Below, piece after piece: positions 26,054 to 39,388 of a DNA stretch of 64,000 nucleotides (position 1 is its first letter; the number at the start of each line of letters is the position of its first letter). The DNA lies in contig JALGQZ010000016.1 of assembly GCA_023105745.1 (NCBI GenBank), positions 27,521,154 to 27,585,153 of the forward strand, written 5' to 3'. Under the pieces are notes generated by a model that did no database searches, was not told the DNA's origin, and saw only the letters and a program-made list of their open reading frames with translations. The DNA comes from Austropuccinia psidii (taxonomy: Eukaryota; Basidiomycota; Pucciniomycetes; Pucciniales; Sphaerophragmiaceae). A program made the translations under genes and the position numbers.

Positions 26054-27920
26054 ATAATCTACAAAATACCAGAGCTTTGTACCTACAGCTTCACAAATAA
26101 CATTGCATTGAATGTTTAGCTAAAGTCTGTATTTTTCAATTTTACAGTTCCTCATTTGTCTGTATTTCTAAAGTAAAGTACTGTGCAATTTTTTACACAT
26201 ACTACTTTCAAAATCTTTTACACAATAATATTTTTTTTATTTTTTTTCAACAAAATACCAATCAAAATAAGATTAGATAGAATACAAAAAAATCCAGAAT
26301 TTAAATAAAATAAAAAATAGAATAGAATAAAATTGAGAATTTAGATAATGATTCAAAGACATAAAAACAAAAAAATGGCAAGTTTTCCTTTGAAATTTTA
26401 TTAATAATGAAAAATTATTGAAAGTTGAGGTCAAGAGAAAATAATAAAAATAATGAAAAATAATGATTTTTTTCAATTTCAATTGAAACTTAAAAAATAC
26501 TCATATTATTATGAATAAACAATTCACTTTTTTCAAGAAAAGGACAGAAAATGATAAGTAATCTGCATTTTTTTCTCAAATTTCACTTCAAAGACAAAAA
26601 AATCTGATATTTATCATCTGCTTATAATAAAAGAAATTTAACTTTAAAAGATATAATTCATTGATTATTTTATTCTTTTTAAAATATTTTTTTCAATTAT
26701 ATTCAAAAATTCTAAAAAAAGGAAACAAGAAAAGTTTAAATATTTCAAATGAAAAAAATCATTCAATTCTTTTAAATAAAATAGCTTAGTAAGTTTTTTT
26801 TGTGATTGAAAGACGGGAAACATATTCTTTCTTTTTTTAAAAAGAAGAAATTTCAATAATCTTTTTGTCCACATAATTTTTTCAAGGAGAAACAAATAAT
26901 TCTTTTGAATCAAGAATAAAAAAAGTTTATTTTTAAAAGTCAAAATTTAAATTATCTTTTTAAATATTTAAACCTAATTAGAATTAAAATAGAAAATTAT
27001 TCAAAAGAGTATTAGCCAAATTGAAGTCATTCACTTCTAACAAGTATTGACTTATTCAAAAAAGAAGATTGATAAAAAAATTTATTAAAATAAAATTACT
27101 TCCAAATTATTTCAAAAAATATATTCATTTTACATTATGTCAATATTTTCATCCCATTTAAAGGTTTTTTTAATTTCAATCTTTTATCAATGACTATGTA
27201 TCCTTAGAATTTGAGCGTGAAGGTATTAATACTGGGAACATATTAAAAGAAATTTTATGGTGGGATTTTTTTCCCTTTTTTCCTTTAATATTTTTCTTTA
27301 TTTAGTAAAAATTCAAATTCAACTAAAATGTATATTCAACAGCTTTGATTAATCAAACAGAAATTCAACCTAACATGATACTTTTATTTTAGAATGAAAA
27401 TAAATACTTATTTTTCTGAAAACTCAATCAATTTTTGAACTTTTTTTTCTTTTTTAGCTGTTTAAACTTTTTTAATTTTTGAAATAAAATAAGTTCACTA
27501 TAAGGGTCTTCCCCTAAAAATATGAGCCACAAAACAAAAAATAATTATTCTTGATATTTTTCACCTTTCACAAAAATCAAATTCAAAATCAATAACTTTT
27601 CTTTCTTAATTTAATTATTCAAAGATAATGATATATTAACAAAAATACATCATAATTTATTGTTCAAAATTCATCTGAAACTATAAATGTGAAGAAATTA
27701 CTCTTATTTGTGCATTTGAAGATTAAAAATTAGATTATTTGGTGAATTCATGGAAATCAAAAATGTGTAGAATCTTTGAAGTTGAAACAAATCATTGATT
27801 TTTTTGGTATATAATTTAAACTTCAAGAAAATATTGTAGCAATAAGATTGAGATCTATTGATCTTTCAAAAAGTTTTTTGAGCTTTCCTCATTGAAAAGA
27901 AATTATCAGAATGAAATGAT
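26054..27920. other. Very AT-rich DNA without recognised genes
   Basis: The stretch is dominated by A/T runs. The short open frames rich in Phe, Lys, Leu and Ile are what low-complexity DNA gives. It is continuous with 29431 onward once the solo LTR is removed. Confidence 0.5.
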
Positions 27921-29425
27921 TGTCAGCCTGTGACTCAAAACAGAGCACTAGAATGACATCCAACATACCATAAATAATGGCATGACAAGTATTGAACAAA
28001 CATAGTCAATACAGGTAATAAAGAAGAGGAAAACAATCCTCTTAAATTAAACACCAACCTTATCCAAACAGAATAAGGAAACCTAGAGGAGAATAAACAA
28101 GTCAAAACCCTTATTTTCACCTCTCATCTAACTTATGCATATTTAAGTTATACTATACCAAAATGGTATTTTTCTCAAAGCTCACATAGAGAGCTACACA
28201 ATGATATCATCCATGTCGTTGTAACACCACTACAACTGGAGATACCATATGACCTTTATTTCAAAACCAAGACCCCCCTGAAAGTCAAAGAGGGCTTGTA
28301 CAAAACTGTACAAAAGTATAATCAACTTAAAGATCTCAACAAGAGCTTTAATTTGAGACACCTTAGACCTCTGTATCTCTTAAATTGACTGAGGGATCTT
28401 AGTTCAAAGGTTTAACAACCAAAAATACAGATATTCTGAAAACAAGAAAGTAGACAAACCCCTGTATCTTTGGCATACACTCATACAACTGTACAGTGTA
28501 ATATACCAAACTGTAGAGCTAATCAAGCCCTACAAAACTGTATCATCAGAATACAGATATCTTCCAAATTGGAGAAGATATCTGGCATGGAAGTTTTTGA
28601 AGCCTCATACTGATGTACAAAATTACATCCAAAAACTTAAAACCCTTATAACTTTTGCTATTTGAAAGAAGGGTAAACATGAAGCATACCAAATTGAAGA
28701 GCTCATCAAGCCCTTCAATTCTGTGCTCTTGGTTTCTTGATATCTCAAAAACTGACTAAGATATCTTGGTTGGAAGTATCTTGACCAATACTGGCCTGTA
28801 CCAAACCTGTACCAACCAGTACAGTCTTGATACTTGAAATAATGGTTGTTTAAAGCTTAAACCCGCCCAGAATGACTAATATTGATCATACAGACACCAT
28901 AACAACGTCATCCAAGTGCTGATGTGGCAGGTGAAAAGTTTTTTCACCCTGTATTGACCCAGAATGATCATTTGTGGTGCTAAAACCACAATTCTGCCTA
29001 TATTGACGTCAGAATTGAGGATCCAGAACCACAGATTGACCATTGGAGTGAAAATTATCACTCCTCTGACGTATGAAGAGTTAATAACTCTTGACAGTCT
29101 TGAAAGATATAAAAAGAAGGGTTTTTTCCTTGAAAACCCATCATTCTTATCTTATTTACCCATATTCTTACGTGACAAAACTGTTATCCATCAGTAGTGT
29201 CCCTAGAATTATTAAAAGATATAATTAAAGCATAATTATTGTAGTACCTCTTTACAGTCAAAGATATTAGAGTATTGCAACCCAGGTCCTCAACAGACTC
29301 ATCACCACTGTTACCACGTAGCAGTAGGACCTGAAGAATTAAAATTATTTGTTTTTTGACGTGTCACAGTCATAATACTAGCTTGTATTTACACTTTATA
29401 GCTACTATATAGACTCACCCTGACA
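27921..29425 (+). repeat. Solo Gypsy-B LTR
   Basis: The LTR is 1505 bp, starting TGTCAGCCTGTGACTC and ending GACTCACCCTGACA. ATGAT occurs at 27916-27920 and 29426-29430, a perfect target duplication. No internal sequence remains. Confidence 0.85.
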
Positions 29426-29430
29426 ATGAT

Positions 29431-32400
29431 GGAGTTTTATTTTCATATTTACAATAAAAATGGTTTTTTTAAGATCTCTCAATATTCAAGTTATCTTTTA
29501 TTAAAAACAAATAGACAATCAAATTTTAAAAAACCTTCATGTATATATTTCAATAATTTATTTTTCTTAAAATGGAAACATTTCTCTTGATAATTGTTTT
29601 TGATAAACCAAGCTTGGAAAAACATTAGAAAAAATAATCTTGGTGCTATTTTTTATTATTAAGAAAATCTTCATCTGTTTTGAGATTTTGTTACAGATTT
29701 CCTTATTCAAAACCAATACAATTTAATCTTAAGTTAATATAAATATAATATAAATTTTTTGAATTTACAATGTAAAAGCTTTTTAGAAGAAATCCTATTC
29801 CATACATAATACTTCTCTATTCTTTGGTGTTATTTTGAATTTCTTATATTCAAACTTGGTTATAAATATACGCTTTATTGTAAATTGAAAGATTAAAGAA
29901 CAATTATATTGTATTTTTTGAATCAATCATATACAACGCTATATTAATCATTAAAAAACAAATTAAGCTTTCTAAATTTTCTGTTATCTCAACCCACAAA
30001 ATAAAAATAGAAAATAATTTTAATCGGATACTATCTTGAAAAAAATGTATAATAATTGAAATTAAGATAAGATTTATCCAAATTGAGAACCAAGTTAAAA
30101 TAATATTTATTGATTGAGTTTTTAGATATTTTAACTTTCAATTCGATTGGAATTCTGATCAACAATAAATCAGGAGAATAGGACTATGATTCTGAGAACC
30201 TTGTTCATCTTAATCATTTATCAGAAAAAAATGAACAGATTTTTTCTCATTTTATGTTATCTTCATTAAAAGTTTAATATAACAAAACACAATCACTGAT
30301 ATCACTGTCAAAAGCGCAATGTAAATTGAAGAACCTCAAGTCAAATTTCAATCTTAATAATCTATTTTACAGCTCAAAATGCAATTCTTTTAGCTACATA
30401 ATTCCTAAATATTAGATCTTCAATAGCTAAATGATTTAATCTCAAGATATATCTCAAAATAGTTTCAATTTTCAAATCAAGAAAACAAATCAAATGGAAG
30501 TCAAATTCACAGATTAATAACAAAATTTTCTCTTTTATAATTATTTAACCAGTTCTTTGAGCTCTTGATTTAGTTATCAGATCCTTTAAATATTCAAGTG
30601 GAGAATATTATTCCAAATTTACAAAAAAAATTTTACATCATAACTATACATGTAGAAAAGAATCCTTTATCATGACTAGAATACCATTCTTTAAATGAAA
30701 ATAAAAAGTTTTATAAAATCCCCTTGTTTTTCTTTCCTACTATGTCCTCTGCATTTGATAATTTATGTGCCCAGGCCATAGGACTGGGCTTTTTTCAAGC
30801 ACCTAGTTTCAATTATTTTAAAAAAGTCTTAATTTCTCATTATGATGAGCCCCACTTTGTATTTATTGGAGTTCCAAGGTGGTTATCACTCTAATACTAT
30901 CAATATTGAACAGATCCAACCAGCTCAATTAAGTTAACTCACCCATTCATTTTAAAGAAGGGCTATTTCACATCTTTGGAATTCTGAACAAGAAATATTT
31001 TTCATAGAAAAATATTCAAAGATGCATCAGATTGGAAGATATACTTATGGGTTTAATTTTAAGAAATAGGCATCAAATATTTTTGTGAATAAATTGAATG
31101 ATAAATTTTCATTGTTCCTAGAAAAAACTTGATTTAAAATAAAAAAGATTAGGTGAGTTACTCTCTGGAAGCTTCTTCTAATTCTTAACTAACTGATGAA
31201 TTGCAAATAGATAAAACAGCTTTACTTTCACAACCATGGATAATACTCCCTTGGACAATTCTACGGCATATGAATTCCATATCTATTTTATGTCAATTTG
31301 GCCATATCCATTAATATTGGCCAAATCTTCCACTTTCACTTTTATGGCCCTTTATGGATATTTCATCATCTGGGGCCAACCTGGCCCCTTTACCATGATC
31401 ATTCCATTTATGGCCATTCTCTTCCTTTGAAAGGTTTTGGGCATTTCCCTGTCAGCGGGGGAAGTACAGCCCAAAGTCCTGTATTATGCTTTTGAAACTT
31501 AAAGTAAATTTTGTAAAAATCTTTTCATTTTGCGCATTTAGCCATTCAAGTGTATATTTCCTTGTAATATGGGAAATATTCCCAAATTTCCATATCAGGT
31601 CATTTGAGGCTTAAAGGCAATATTTTCACATTTTGTGCATTTCTGCACACTTTGCGCAAATACAGTTTTAACATCTTTCAGGCTTGTTTTAGCCAAAACA
31701 CAAAAACTGTCCATAAAACCCCTTTTCAAGTACTGAAGCCACCTATCCTCCATTTTTTCTCTTTATCCTCCTGTAATTAATTCAAAAGACCTTTGGCAAA
31801 TTTTCCTCTTCAATAACCAAAAGTGCCATAAATGTTGTTATACACCATTATGCATCTTTTTCCACCAGAAATCCAATGGTGCCACTATCAGAAGGTTATC
31901 ACAACATCACATCACATTGTCCAGAGGATTAATCAAGGCTCAAGTGCAAGTGGTATTCTTAAATACCAATCATGCCATCAAGCAGTCATTGGATATTTTC
32001 AATTATGCAGTATTACTCCAAGGGAATAATGGAAGCTCCTTCTCAAGGGATATTCAAGAGGTAATTCCAAAAACAATTGTCAATTTTCAATTCTCCATTA
32101 ATCCATCTTGGCAAACATATTAATTTCAATACACATCCTGGAAAGATCATTCAACTCAGTTCATTTCCCAATTTGGCAAGGTATACACTTCATCAATGAA
32201 TCAATACAGACCAGCATTCAGCCTAAAGTATTGAATCTCACAAGTTATCATATATACCAGCCTCTCTTTCAACCCTGGAGTATTTTTTCCCCATTTAATG
32301 AATATTTTTTGATTTATTTCTATCTTTATTCTCTTTCATCTTGATAGTTAATACTGATATTCTTAATTCAATCATTTTCACCTTTCTTTCTTTGCCTTTC

Positions 32401-32950
32401 AGTGGATACTCTGTGATCATATCCTTACTAATTCCACTGCTCTTTCTGGTAGCTTTAAACAGAGATTAAGGACTTAATTATTTGGCTCTTTGGCCATTTG
32501 GCTTCTTTTCTCTTATTGCATCTCATGTTGTACTTGCATATCTTCTTAAAGAAATGTATTTCTTTGATTTTATCTTCTTAAATATTTGAATTCTTCCCCA
32601 TGAGCTCCCTGATTACTGAGTGCCAGGCCACTCTTTCTATCCCCAAGAGCCCCTGTGACATTTACATTAATTATGAATTGTTATCATCACTTAGTGGAGC
32701 TAGATGAGGTGAGAGAAAATAGATAATCATTGCAGACAATGATTTCTGGATGAAACTTAATTAGCAAAATCCAAATTTTGTTTATTGAAACTTCAAGGCA
32801 TACCATTGCAAATTACAGTCTGTGTGTAAAATTATTTTTCATAACCTATTCAAAAGGGGAGTTAGAATGTTTATCTAAACATTCAAATTCACCAATATCT
32901 GATTTCCATTAGTTTATTAGTGACTAACATGAATAAAATAATTTTAATCA
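29431..32950. other. AT-rich and pyrimidine-rich stretch, no gene recognised
   Basis: To about 30750 the sequence is extremely AT-rich. From 30750 to 32700 it becomes T/C-rich on the plus strand, with repeated short words (ttttgcgcattt, ttttgtgcattt, ctttgcgcaaat) and TTGGCC/GGCCAA pairs near 31300. These look like an LTR or other repeat, but no ends or coding remnant could be assigned. Confidence 0.35.
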
Positions 32951-32958
32951 GCAGAATT

Positions 32959-33183
32959 TCAGAGAGAATATAAAAACAAAAATGGAAAAGAAACAGAAAA
33001 ATATTCTTTACCAAGTACTACCACAGGTGCAGAGGATCCAAGAGTCAACTCCAGTTTGCCATTTCCTTCATAATAGGATGTAGCTTTTAGTCTTTTAGCT
33101 GACCATGGTACTTCAATCCAAAAAACTATAAGGAAACCAGAAAAAGGATCTAATTCATTGTAATCAGCTGGAAATTTTCTCAC
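32959..33183 (-). other. Exon-like open stretch of unknown identity
   Basis: A 74-codon open frame of ordinary amino-acid composition (KFPADYNELDPF, WSAKRLKATSYYEG, LELTLGSSAPVVVLGK) is bounded by a possible acceptor (TTTCCAG) and a possible donor (CTTG|GTAAAG). It lies just downstream of the Harbinger C-terminal relic on the same strand, so it could be an extra part of that transposon or a captured exon. I do not recognise it. Confidence 0.25.
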
Positions 33184-33499
33184 TTTATTTGAGAATTAAT
33201 GCAAAACAATTGTATTTCTAGCCATTTGTGACAACATTGTAAATATTTTTAAATGGATAAACAAACAAATTAAATAACACAATAAGTAATATATTGTAGT
33301 TTCATTTTTTGATTACTCAAAGTGAAAAAGCTACACATTGAGTTTCATGTTTTTCTTTGTTGTTTCTGTGTAATTGTATTTTGTAAATAATTCCACATGG
33401 AAGTAGCCTTCCTTCCATACATTGCATGCATGTTCTGGTCTTCATTTTCCAGCTTATCTCTTGCTCAGGGTTTTTATTTTATTCATAATATTGGTCATT

Positions 33500-33745
33500 A
33501 AATATTACTTCATCTTCCTCAAACAATATTTAACAGATCTTGAGGATACAATTTGAAATGAAATATTGTTCTGAACTGGCATAGTGTAATCAGATGATTT
33601 CTTGATAATTGCACACTTCATCTTTAAAACCCCAAACTCATGTTTGACAACATTATTCAATGAGGCAGGTCACCAATTGAATATTCCTTCCTTTTTATGA
33701 GGTCGTCATTGGTTAATCACATCAGCTAAATTGATACTTTAAAAA
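33500..33745 (-). pseudogene. PIF/Harbinger transposase C-terminal relic
   Basis: The minus strand reads a decayed LAD(S)GY-type block, then KKEGIFNW, then LNNVVKHEFGVLKMKCAII. These match the Harbinger DDE end, in which R-N-V-x-E-x-x-F-G-V-L-K-x-R-F is the signature around the third catalytic acid. Stops interrupt it. The matching N-terminal relic is at 62005-62235 on the same strand, on the far side of the nested Gypsy block, which suggests one transposase gene split by that block with its middle lost. Confidence 0.6.
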
Positions 33746-33805
33746 ACATACACACAACTTTATACTCTTGCCTTAAATGATATTGTAATTCTTCCCAAAG
33801 ATGAT

Positions 33806-35196
33806 TATAACCCTGTAACTTGAAACCAGAGCACAAGCATAACAACCAAAATACCACCAGAAATAGAACTGAGCCAAAATATCTCATAAATTAAATTATA
33901 AGAAATAGTAAATTTTCCTCCTTCCAAATATATAGCTCCCATAACCATAAGACAAGTAATAACAAAGTTTTTAATGCTTGAAGCAAGAACTGAGCATAAA
34001 CCTTGATTTTGACCTCTCATCTAATATCCAGAGAAATAGGAAGAACTCCATAAAATTGGTTTTCAATTTTGAGATCTCAGTAATTTCTATTCAATGGTGC
34101 TACCCAAATTTTGCTAGCACCAAAATTATATAAATTGTGGCCAATTAAAGACAAAATAAGGGTGAGTAAAATATTCACCTCTCATCTAACTTCTACAGTT
34201 TTAGTATGAGATACCTAAGATGGGGTCTTTTTATATAGAGAACAATTAGATCTTTCTGATAGTACCATCCTTACCTGTGTATATCACCTTTATTAAGATT
34301 TATTAATCAAAATAACTCAATACAGGATTTAAGAAAAATCCATATATGAACTATGAAATTGGAAGTGGTATAGCTTTGCCATATTGAATTCTACCCATAC
34401 CAAGTGAGGTACCAATGTGTAAATCTCATCTATTGCTACATAAAAAACCAAATTTGAGCTCTTTATCTTCAAAACTGACAACGTTGTAGCAGTATTAAAG
34501 TCAAAATCCAACAGTACTTCCAAAAACCCAATACTATGGGATACTATCTCATACTCTTTAATATGATGTATCAGTTCTACAAAGGAGCCTTTTTATCCTT
34601 AGATATATCATATTAAGCCTTTATGGGGTCCTTATGAAGGATATTCACAGCATTCTATGCATCATACACATTTAAAGAGGGCTGTGAGGTCCCCAGACAA
34701 AAGTTTTCACCCTGTGTTAGGTAACACTGCCCAGAAGTGGTTTCAAAACCACATATGAGCCCAATAAAGGTTGTACAAGCTTTTCATTAACAACAAGCCT
34801 TCCATTTCAAGTGAAAGATCTTCACTCTTCCTATTTGGACATGACCAGAGGTTCTTTCCACCGATTTTTAGGATAAAATGCAACCCTCCCCTGCTCAAAA
34901 GAGGAATCCCCATCATGCTCTTGAGTTCCTACATAGTACAGCTTTTGGTAAGCAGCTGTGCTATTGGAAAAAAATCAGGTATAATTTTAATTATGATTAT
35001 TCTAGTTCTTATTATAACAAATTACTTTATAAATACTGCATGCAGGGCTTTCAGTAACACTCACCACCACTATTTCTCCATATTAAATCCCTTAATACTA
35101 TTAATAAATTATTTCTTATACTTTATATCAGTGTAACAGTCACAGTTCAAGTTGTACTTATATCAATTCTCACTTCATCATAGACTCAGCCTGACA
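33806..35196 (+). repeat. Gypsy-B1 5' LTR
   Basis: The LTR is 1391 bp. The start is degraded (TATAACCCTGTAACTTG against TGTCAGCCTGTGACTC) and the end is GACTCAGCCTGACA. A PBS-like TTTCGTGGGCCTGGCTGTGG follows at 35197-35216. The open frame at 34771-35136 lies inside this LTR and is not treated as a gene. Confidence 0.7.
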
Positions 35197-35749
35197 TTTC
35201 GTGGGCCTGGCTGTGGTTTTGGACTAAAAACACAATTTTTGGAATAAAAGTGAGTAATTTTCTTATTTCATCTTCAATTCTCATAACCATTAACCTTAAC
35301 AAAATATCATATATTATTTCTTTTCCAGTGGTATATAGCCTTATACCACTGTGTTTTTTTGACATGGCTTAATTATGATTAAATTGGGTGTATTTCTGAT
35401 ATCAAAACACCAAGACCATCATAAAATTCTTTCTTTAAATAAACAAAATACTTATTTACTGTAAATAGCAGTTTCAGAGGCATGATTAGACATATTTATT
35501 GTTTCAATTTTCCAATAAATAACCACCTTTAAGATTAATCTTGTTAATTACAAGTTAATCTGTAAGATATATGGGATACAGTGATAATCCATACATCCAC
35601 AAAACAGTTTTTTTGATGAAGAATTGATAAATTCAAAAATACATCATAATACAGAGGTATAATATACACAGATAGTGTATCAGAGGCCATTCTTTGCTGT
35701 TCCGGAGCATAATAAGAGTTTAAGTGACCATAGGCCCTTGTTCTTTTTT

Positions 35750-37145
35750 TCAAGTGGAAGAAAACTTCATACCACTAGAAACCCAGTCACAGGGTAATAC
35801 ACCAGTAGCACCCTCAGAAACAGAAGTGCAGAAGGGTAAAGGGAAAAGGCACATTGAAAGCCCCATATACAACAATATGTGGACACAAATTGCCACTAAG
35901 AGGACCATAAATCCCCAAACCTCTGGTTACATAAAAGGTATACCAACCTTGATAGCGTTTTAGGGAATATAAACATTATTACCCAGTTGTAACATCTGAA
36001 GGAAAGTTTCCCAAAGCAGTTGAACACAAATTTGTAAAAGCACAGTCAGAGTCAAAAATACCTTAAGAAAAGAAAGTTTTTGACTTCTTGAAAACACTTA
36101 TAAAATTTCCCCTGTACACCTCAGAAACCTTGCAGTCCCAAGGAACCAGCCAGAGGACAGGCCAGAAGATCAGGTTCTTGACACTATGTTAGATGGAAAA
36201 ACACTCAGGGAAATCATGCTCACACTTTCAGTAACCATCAAATTCAATAGGAACATCAAACCAGAGGACTGGAAGGATATGAATCAAGATCTTAAGCTCC
36301 ACCAATGCCTCAAAGACTTATTCAAATGAAGCATGGACAACAAGAGGTTCAAACTATCATCACACTGGGCATAACTTAGGGAAAGCTTTCAGAGGATATG
36401 TCTCAAAGAGATTCCTTTCAGAGACCTTATGAAATAACCAAAGGTTGGAATCCCAACAGGAATTTCAGACTTCTGGAGGAAAGTACAGCCAGGATAAGTA
36501 AAAATTGAGCCACTATCCAAGCCACAGAATAAAAATTGAGACATAAACAGCATACTCTGATTCCTTCAGGCTCAGAAGGATTAACCCAATCAGACTCTTC
36601 AGTGGCTTCACACCACTCAGGAACCAGCAAATAAGTGACCAAGAGTTTCCATTCTTCAAAATCCCAGGTAACTTTCAGGAGAATACAATGATAAAAAGGG
36701 AAAGTACAAGGCTTATTTAAGCAAGAGGCAGAAAGAGTCAGTCCCAATTATCCATAATCTGTTTTACTTAGTTAAATAAGTACAAAAGAGCCAGAAATAG
36801 TTGTAAATACTCCAAATAGAATTAGTAGACATACTGTTAGAGATTACTTCCCCACTCAGAATGAATATAGTGTTGTTACACCTGAGAGTAACATCAACAG
36901 AAATTCATTGTGGTTACAAATTTCCCAATTTACAGAACAAACTCAAAAATAGTTTGAAATACTACATGAAAATATTCCAAGGTTACAAGAGGTAAATACC
37001 TTACAAACCAAACCCATTCATACTCTTCAATAAGTAAATGCACAGAAAAGACCAAAAAAGACTAAATGAAGTCTAGAAGGAAAAATATCACTGCAAGAGG
37101 GACAGGGAATACCTGGATCAAGACATAAAAAAAAATTTCAATGTC
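35750..37145 (+). pseudogene. Gypsy-B1 ORF1/gag N-terminal relic with internal deletion
   Basis: The ORF1 frame shows VEENFIPLETQSQ from about 35752, then EDWKDMNQDLKLHQCLKDLF and KRFKLSSHW with stops. The gag frame overlaps downstream. Near 37145 the coiled-coil end (NVFQNI) passes directly into the protease-RT linker (RQKLSLLKLLRKN), whereas Gypsy-B2 has about 1.3 kb here (about 57225-58540). The capsid, zinc knuckle and protease have therefore been deleted from B1. Confidence 0.6.
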
Positions 37146-37469
37146 TTCCAAAACATCCTTAACAGTAGACAGAAGCTTAGTCTACTGAAATTACTAAGAA
37201 AGAACAGACCACCTTTTGCCATAGGGGATGAGCCTTTAAGAAAGAGTAGAGGAAATGATATAGAATTATCTCTGGATGTGGAAAGACCTAATCCACCCAT
37301 GCTGAGAACCTCCATACCCAGAAAGTTTGTAAACTATGAAGGAGATTGAAAAACATTTCAATGAACTCCTAGATATGTATTTCATCAGAAATATTGGACA
37401 TAATGAAACTGTGTAATCAACCACACTAGTCCTAATCACATGGCATGATTTAAAATATAACTTGTGTGG
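37146..37469 (+). pseudogene. Gypsy-B1 RT, 5' fragment
   Basis: The stretch reads a decayed LDVERPNPPML, then an LLDMxxI(R)xIG-type block, then ITWHDLKYNLC, at which point the A1 element interrupts it. The next codons (G-D-L-R-A-L-N-D-Y) follow at 47860, confirming that the two flanks were continuous. Confidence 0.7.
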
Positions 37470-39388
37470 TGTGAGCCTTGAGGTATATTTTACATACCCA
37501 AATAGGCCACAATTATCTTAAAAAGAAATTTTGAATTATGCAAAACTCATAAGTCATGCATATATCCAAAATTCATCATTTTCAATTTCAGAAAAGATGA
37601 ATAACTTTTTATTGAGTAAGTAAATCCATGGATTTAAGACCAGATTTGGATTCTACACAAAAATTCATCTAGGGTAGCTCCATAGAGTGAATAAGCTCAA
37701 TTTAAGTATTTGAGGTGGTAAAATGGAAAATACTTCAATACCACATCATTAATACCACATAAAAGATCCGTGAAAATTTTTGTTTTTCTTGATTTTTAGC
37801 CAAAATAATGGGAAAGTGAGAAATCCCATGTTATATATACACTAAGAATAGTGTTATGCATGTTTTGAGCACTTAATATCATGGTATTCTTACATGGACT
37901 TTTGGTACACCCATAGTGGATATCTCACTTTAAGCTTAAATTACTATTTTGACGTAAAAAATAGGCAAGGGGGACAAAAGACATCAAAGAGAGCCAGGGT
38001 ACCCAACTTCTGAGGCCTCAGAGGCGTGGATAGCTCCAGAGCATGGATCCATGGCTCATCTTGGCCCAATTGGTAAACTAAAACTCTTTGGGAACTTGGT
38101 TACCAAGTTACAACTACTGTAAAACATCAGAAAATAGCAAATAACCTGCTATTTTGACGTGCCAAGGAGGTAATGAGCTACTTACACTCCTGTAACCATG
38201 TCAATTACTAATGACTTTCCATGGATAAACCCCAAAAGAGTAATTAAAACCCTTTTGGGACCCATATTCATTGATTTACCTCATAGCAACCAGCAAAACA
38301 CTGCTATTTGCAATTCTACGTAGAAATGAGGTAAAACCTTCAAAAATTCATTAAAAATACAATTCTTAATGAATCTTTCTGAAACTTTCAGGACTAAAGG
38401 AGAACTGTATTATCTATGGTACAACCAAAAGGAATTACAGTTTTACTAGTAAAATTAAAAGTTTTACTTACAGTCCATTTTTGGATATTCTACGTGAAAC
38501 ACTGAATCTTCAAAAATTCACAGTAATTACAACCTGTGATGAAATTGGCAATAACATTGATAACTTTGAGAAATCAATGATTTTTTTTGAATAAAAGAAG
38601 ATTTACAAGTGTTACTCCTTTTATTCTTAACCATACTGGGGTTGGTAGTCACGTAAAAGCATCAATTAAGTAATTATGATAATCTTACATGACAACAGAT
38701 GATGCAATCAATAATCCAAAAAGGTTTATTGTTTTCTCACTCACTGGTTTTTCAGTTTGCTCCATGGCACGCCTCTGTGAGCTGTTATTGACTTAAAAGA
38801 AGCCTCTTCTTGCTGTTTTTTCCGTATCATCATCTTATCAATTTATTAATCTTTATTACCAACAAGTAAGTATTAGTTCAACTATTCTTAAGTGTTTTAA
38901 TTCTTTCAGAATCAATCAGAAAGACGTGAAATCATAGAATCCAACTATATATTGTTGTAATACTGTTATAAATCCTTTTGATCCCTTAAATCCACAATTC
39001 CACGTCAAATTTCTCTACTTTTATTATCAATAAGTTCTTTGGAGTATTAGTGAGTCATTTATCTTTAATTCTTAAAGTTTTTCTCTAGTAATAGTTTTCT
39101 TCAAGAATTATCTTTATAATTATTCTTGCAAAAGATAATTATATATTAAAATAATTTTATTATTTTAATAAAGAAGTTTTTATTATTAAATTCTTCTTGT
39201 AATTGATTCTTGTAGACAATTACTTGCTCACTGTTAAAATCACTAGTAGTGCTTAACACGTGAAAGAAATAATTTTTAATTATTTAATTGTGGTTATAAT
39301 AATATTTTATTATTATATTTCATAAGAACAGACATAGTACTGTTGATTAATAGTAATATTATCATCAGTTTCATAGTCACATCTTACA
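37470..39388 (+). repeat. Gypsy-A1 5' LTR
   Basis: This is the upstream copy of the LTR pair, 1919 bp. The TTAAAA box and the splice donor lie in its second half. Most CpG sites that remain in it sit in ACGT. Confidence 0.92.
38793..38871 (+). promoter_or_regulatory. A1 core promoter, short leader exon and 5' splice site
   Basis: TTAAAA at 38793-38798 is a TATA-like box kept in related LTRs. A pyrimidine-rich stretch follows at 38803-38822, a plausible start zone. CCAACAA|GTAAGTATT gives a consensus donor with GT at 38866-38867. All six A-type LTRs in the window keep A immediately before GTAAGT or GTGAGT. The start site itself is inferred. Confidence 0.45.

Noticed and set aside
26273..26943. 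Two Phe/Leu/Lys-rich open frames
   Set aside because: Their composition is that of A/T runs, with no motif.
34771..35136. A 121-codon open frame on the plus strand
   Set aside because: It lies wholly inside the B1 LTR and has no family resemblance; other B LTR copies do not preserve it.
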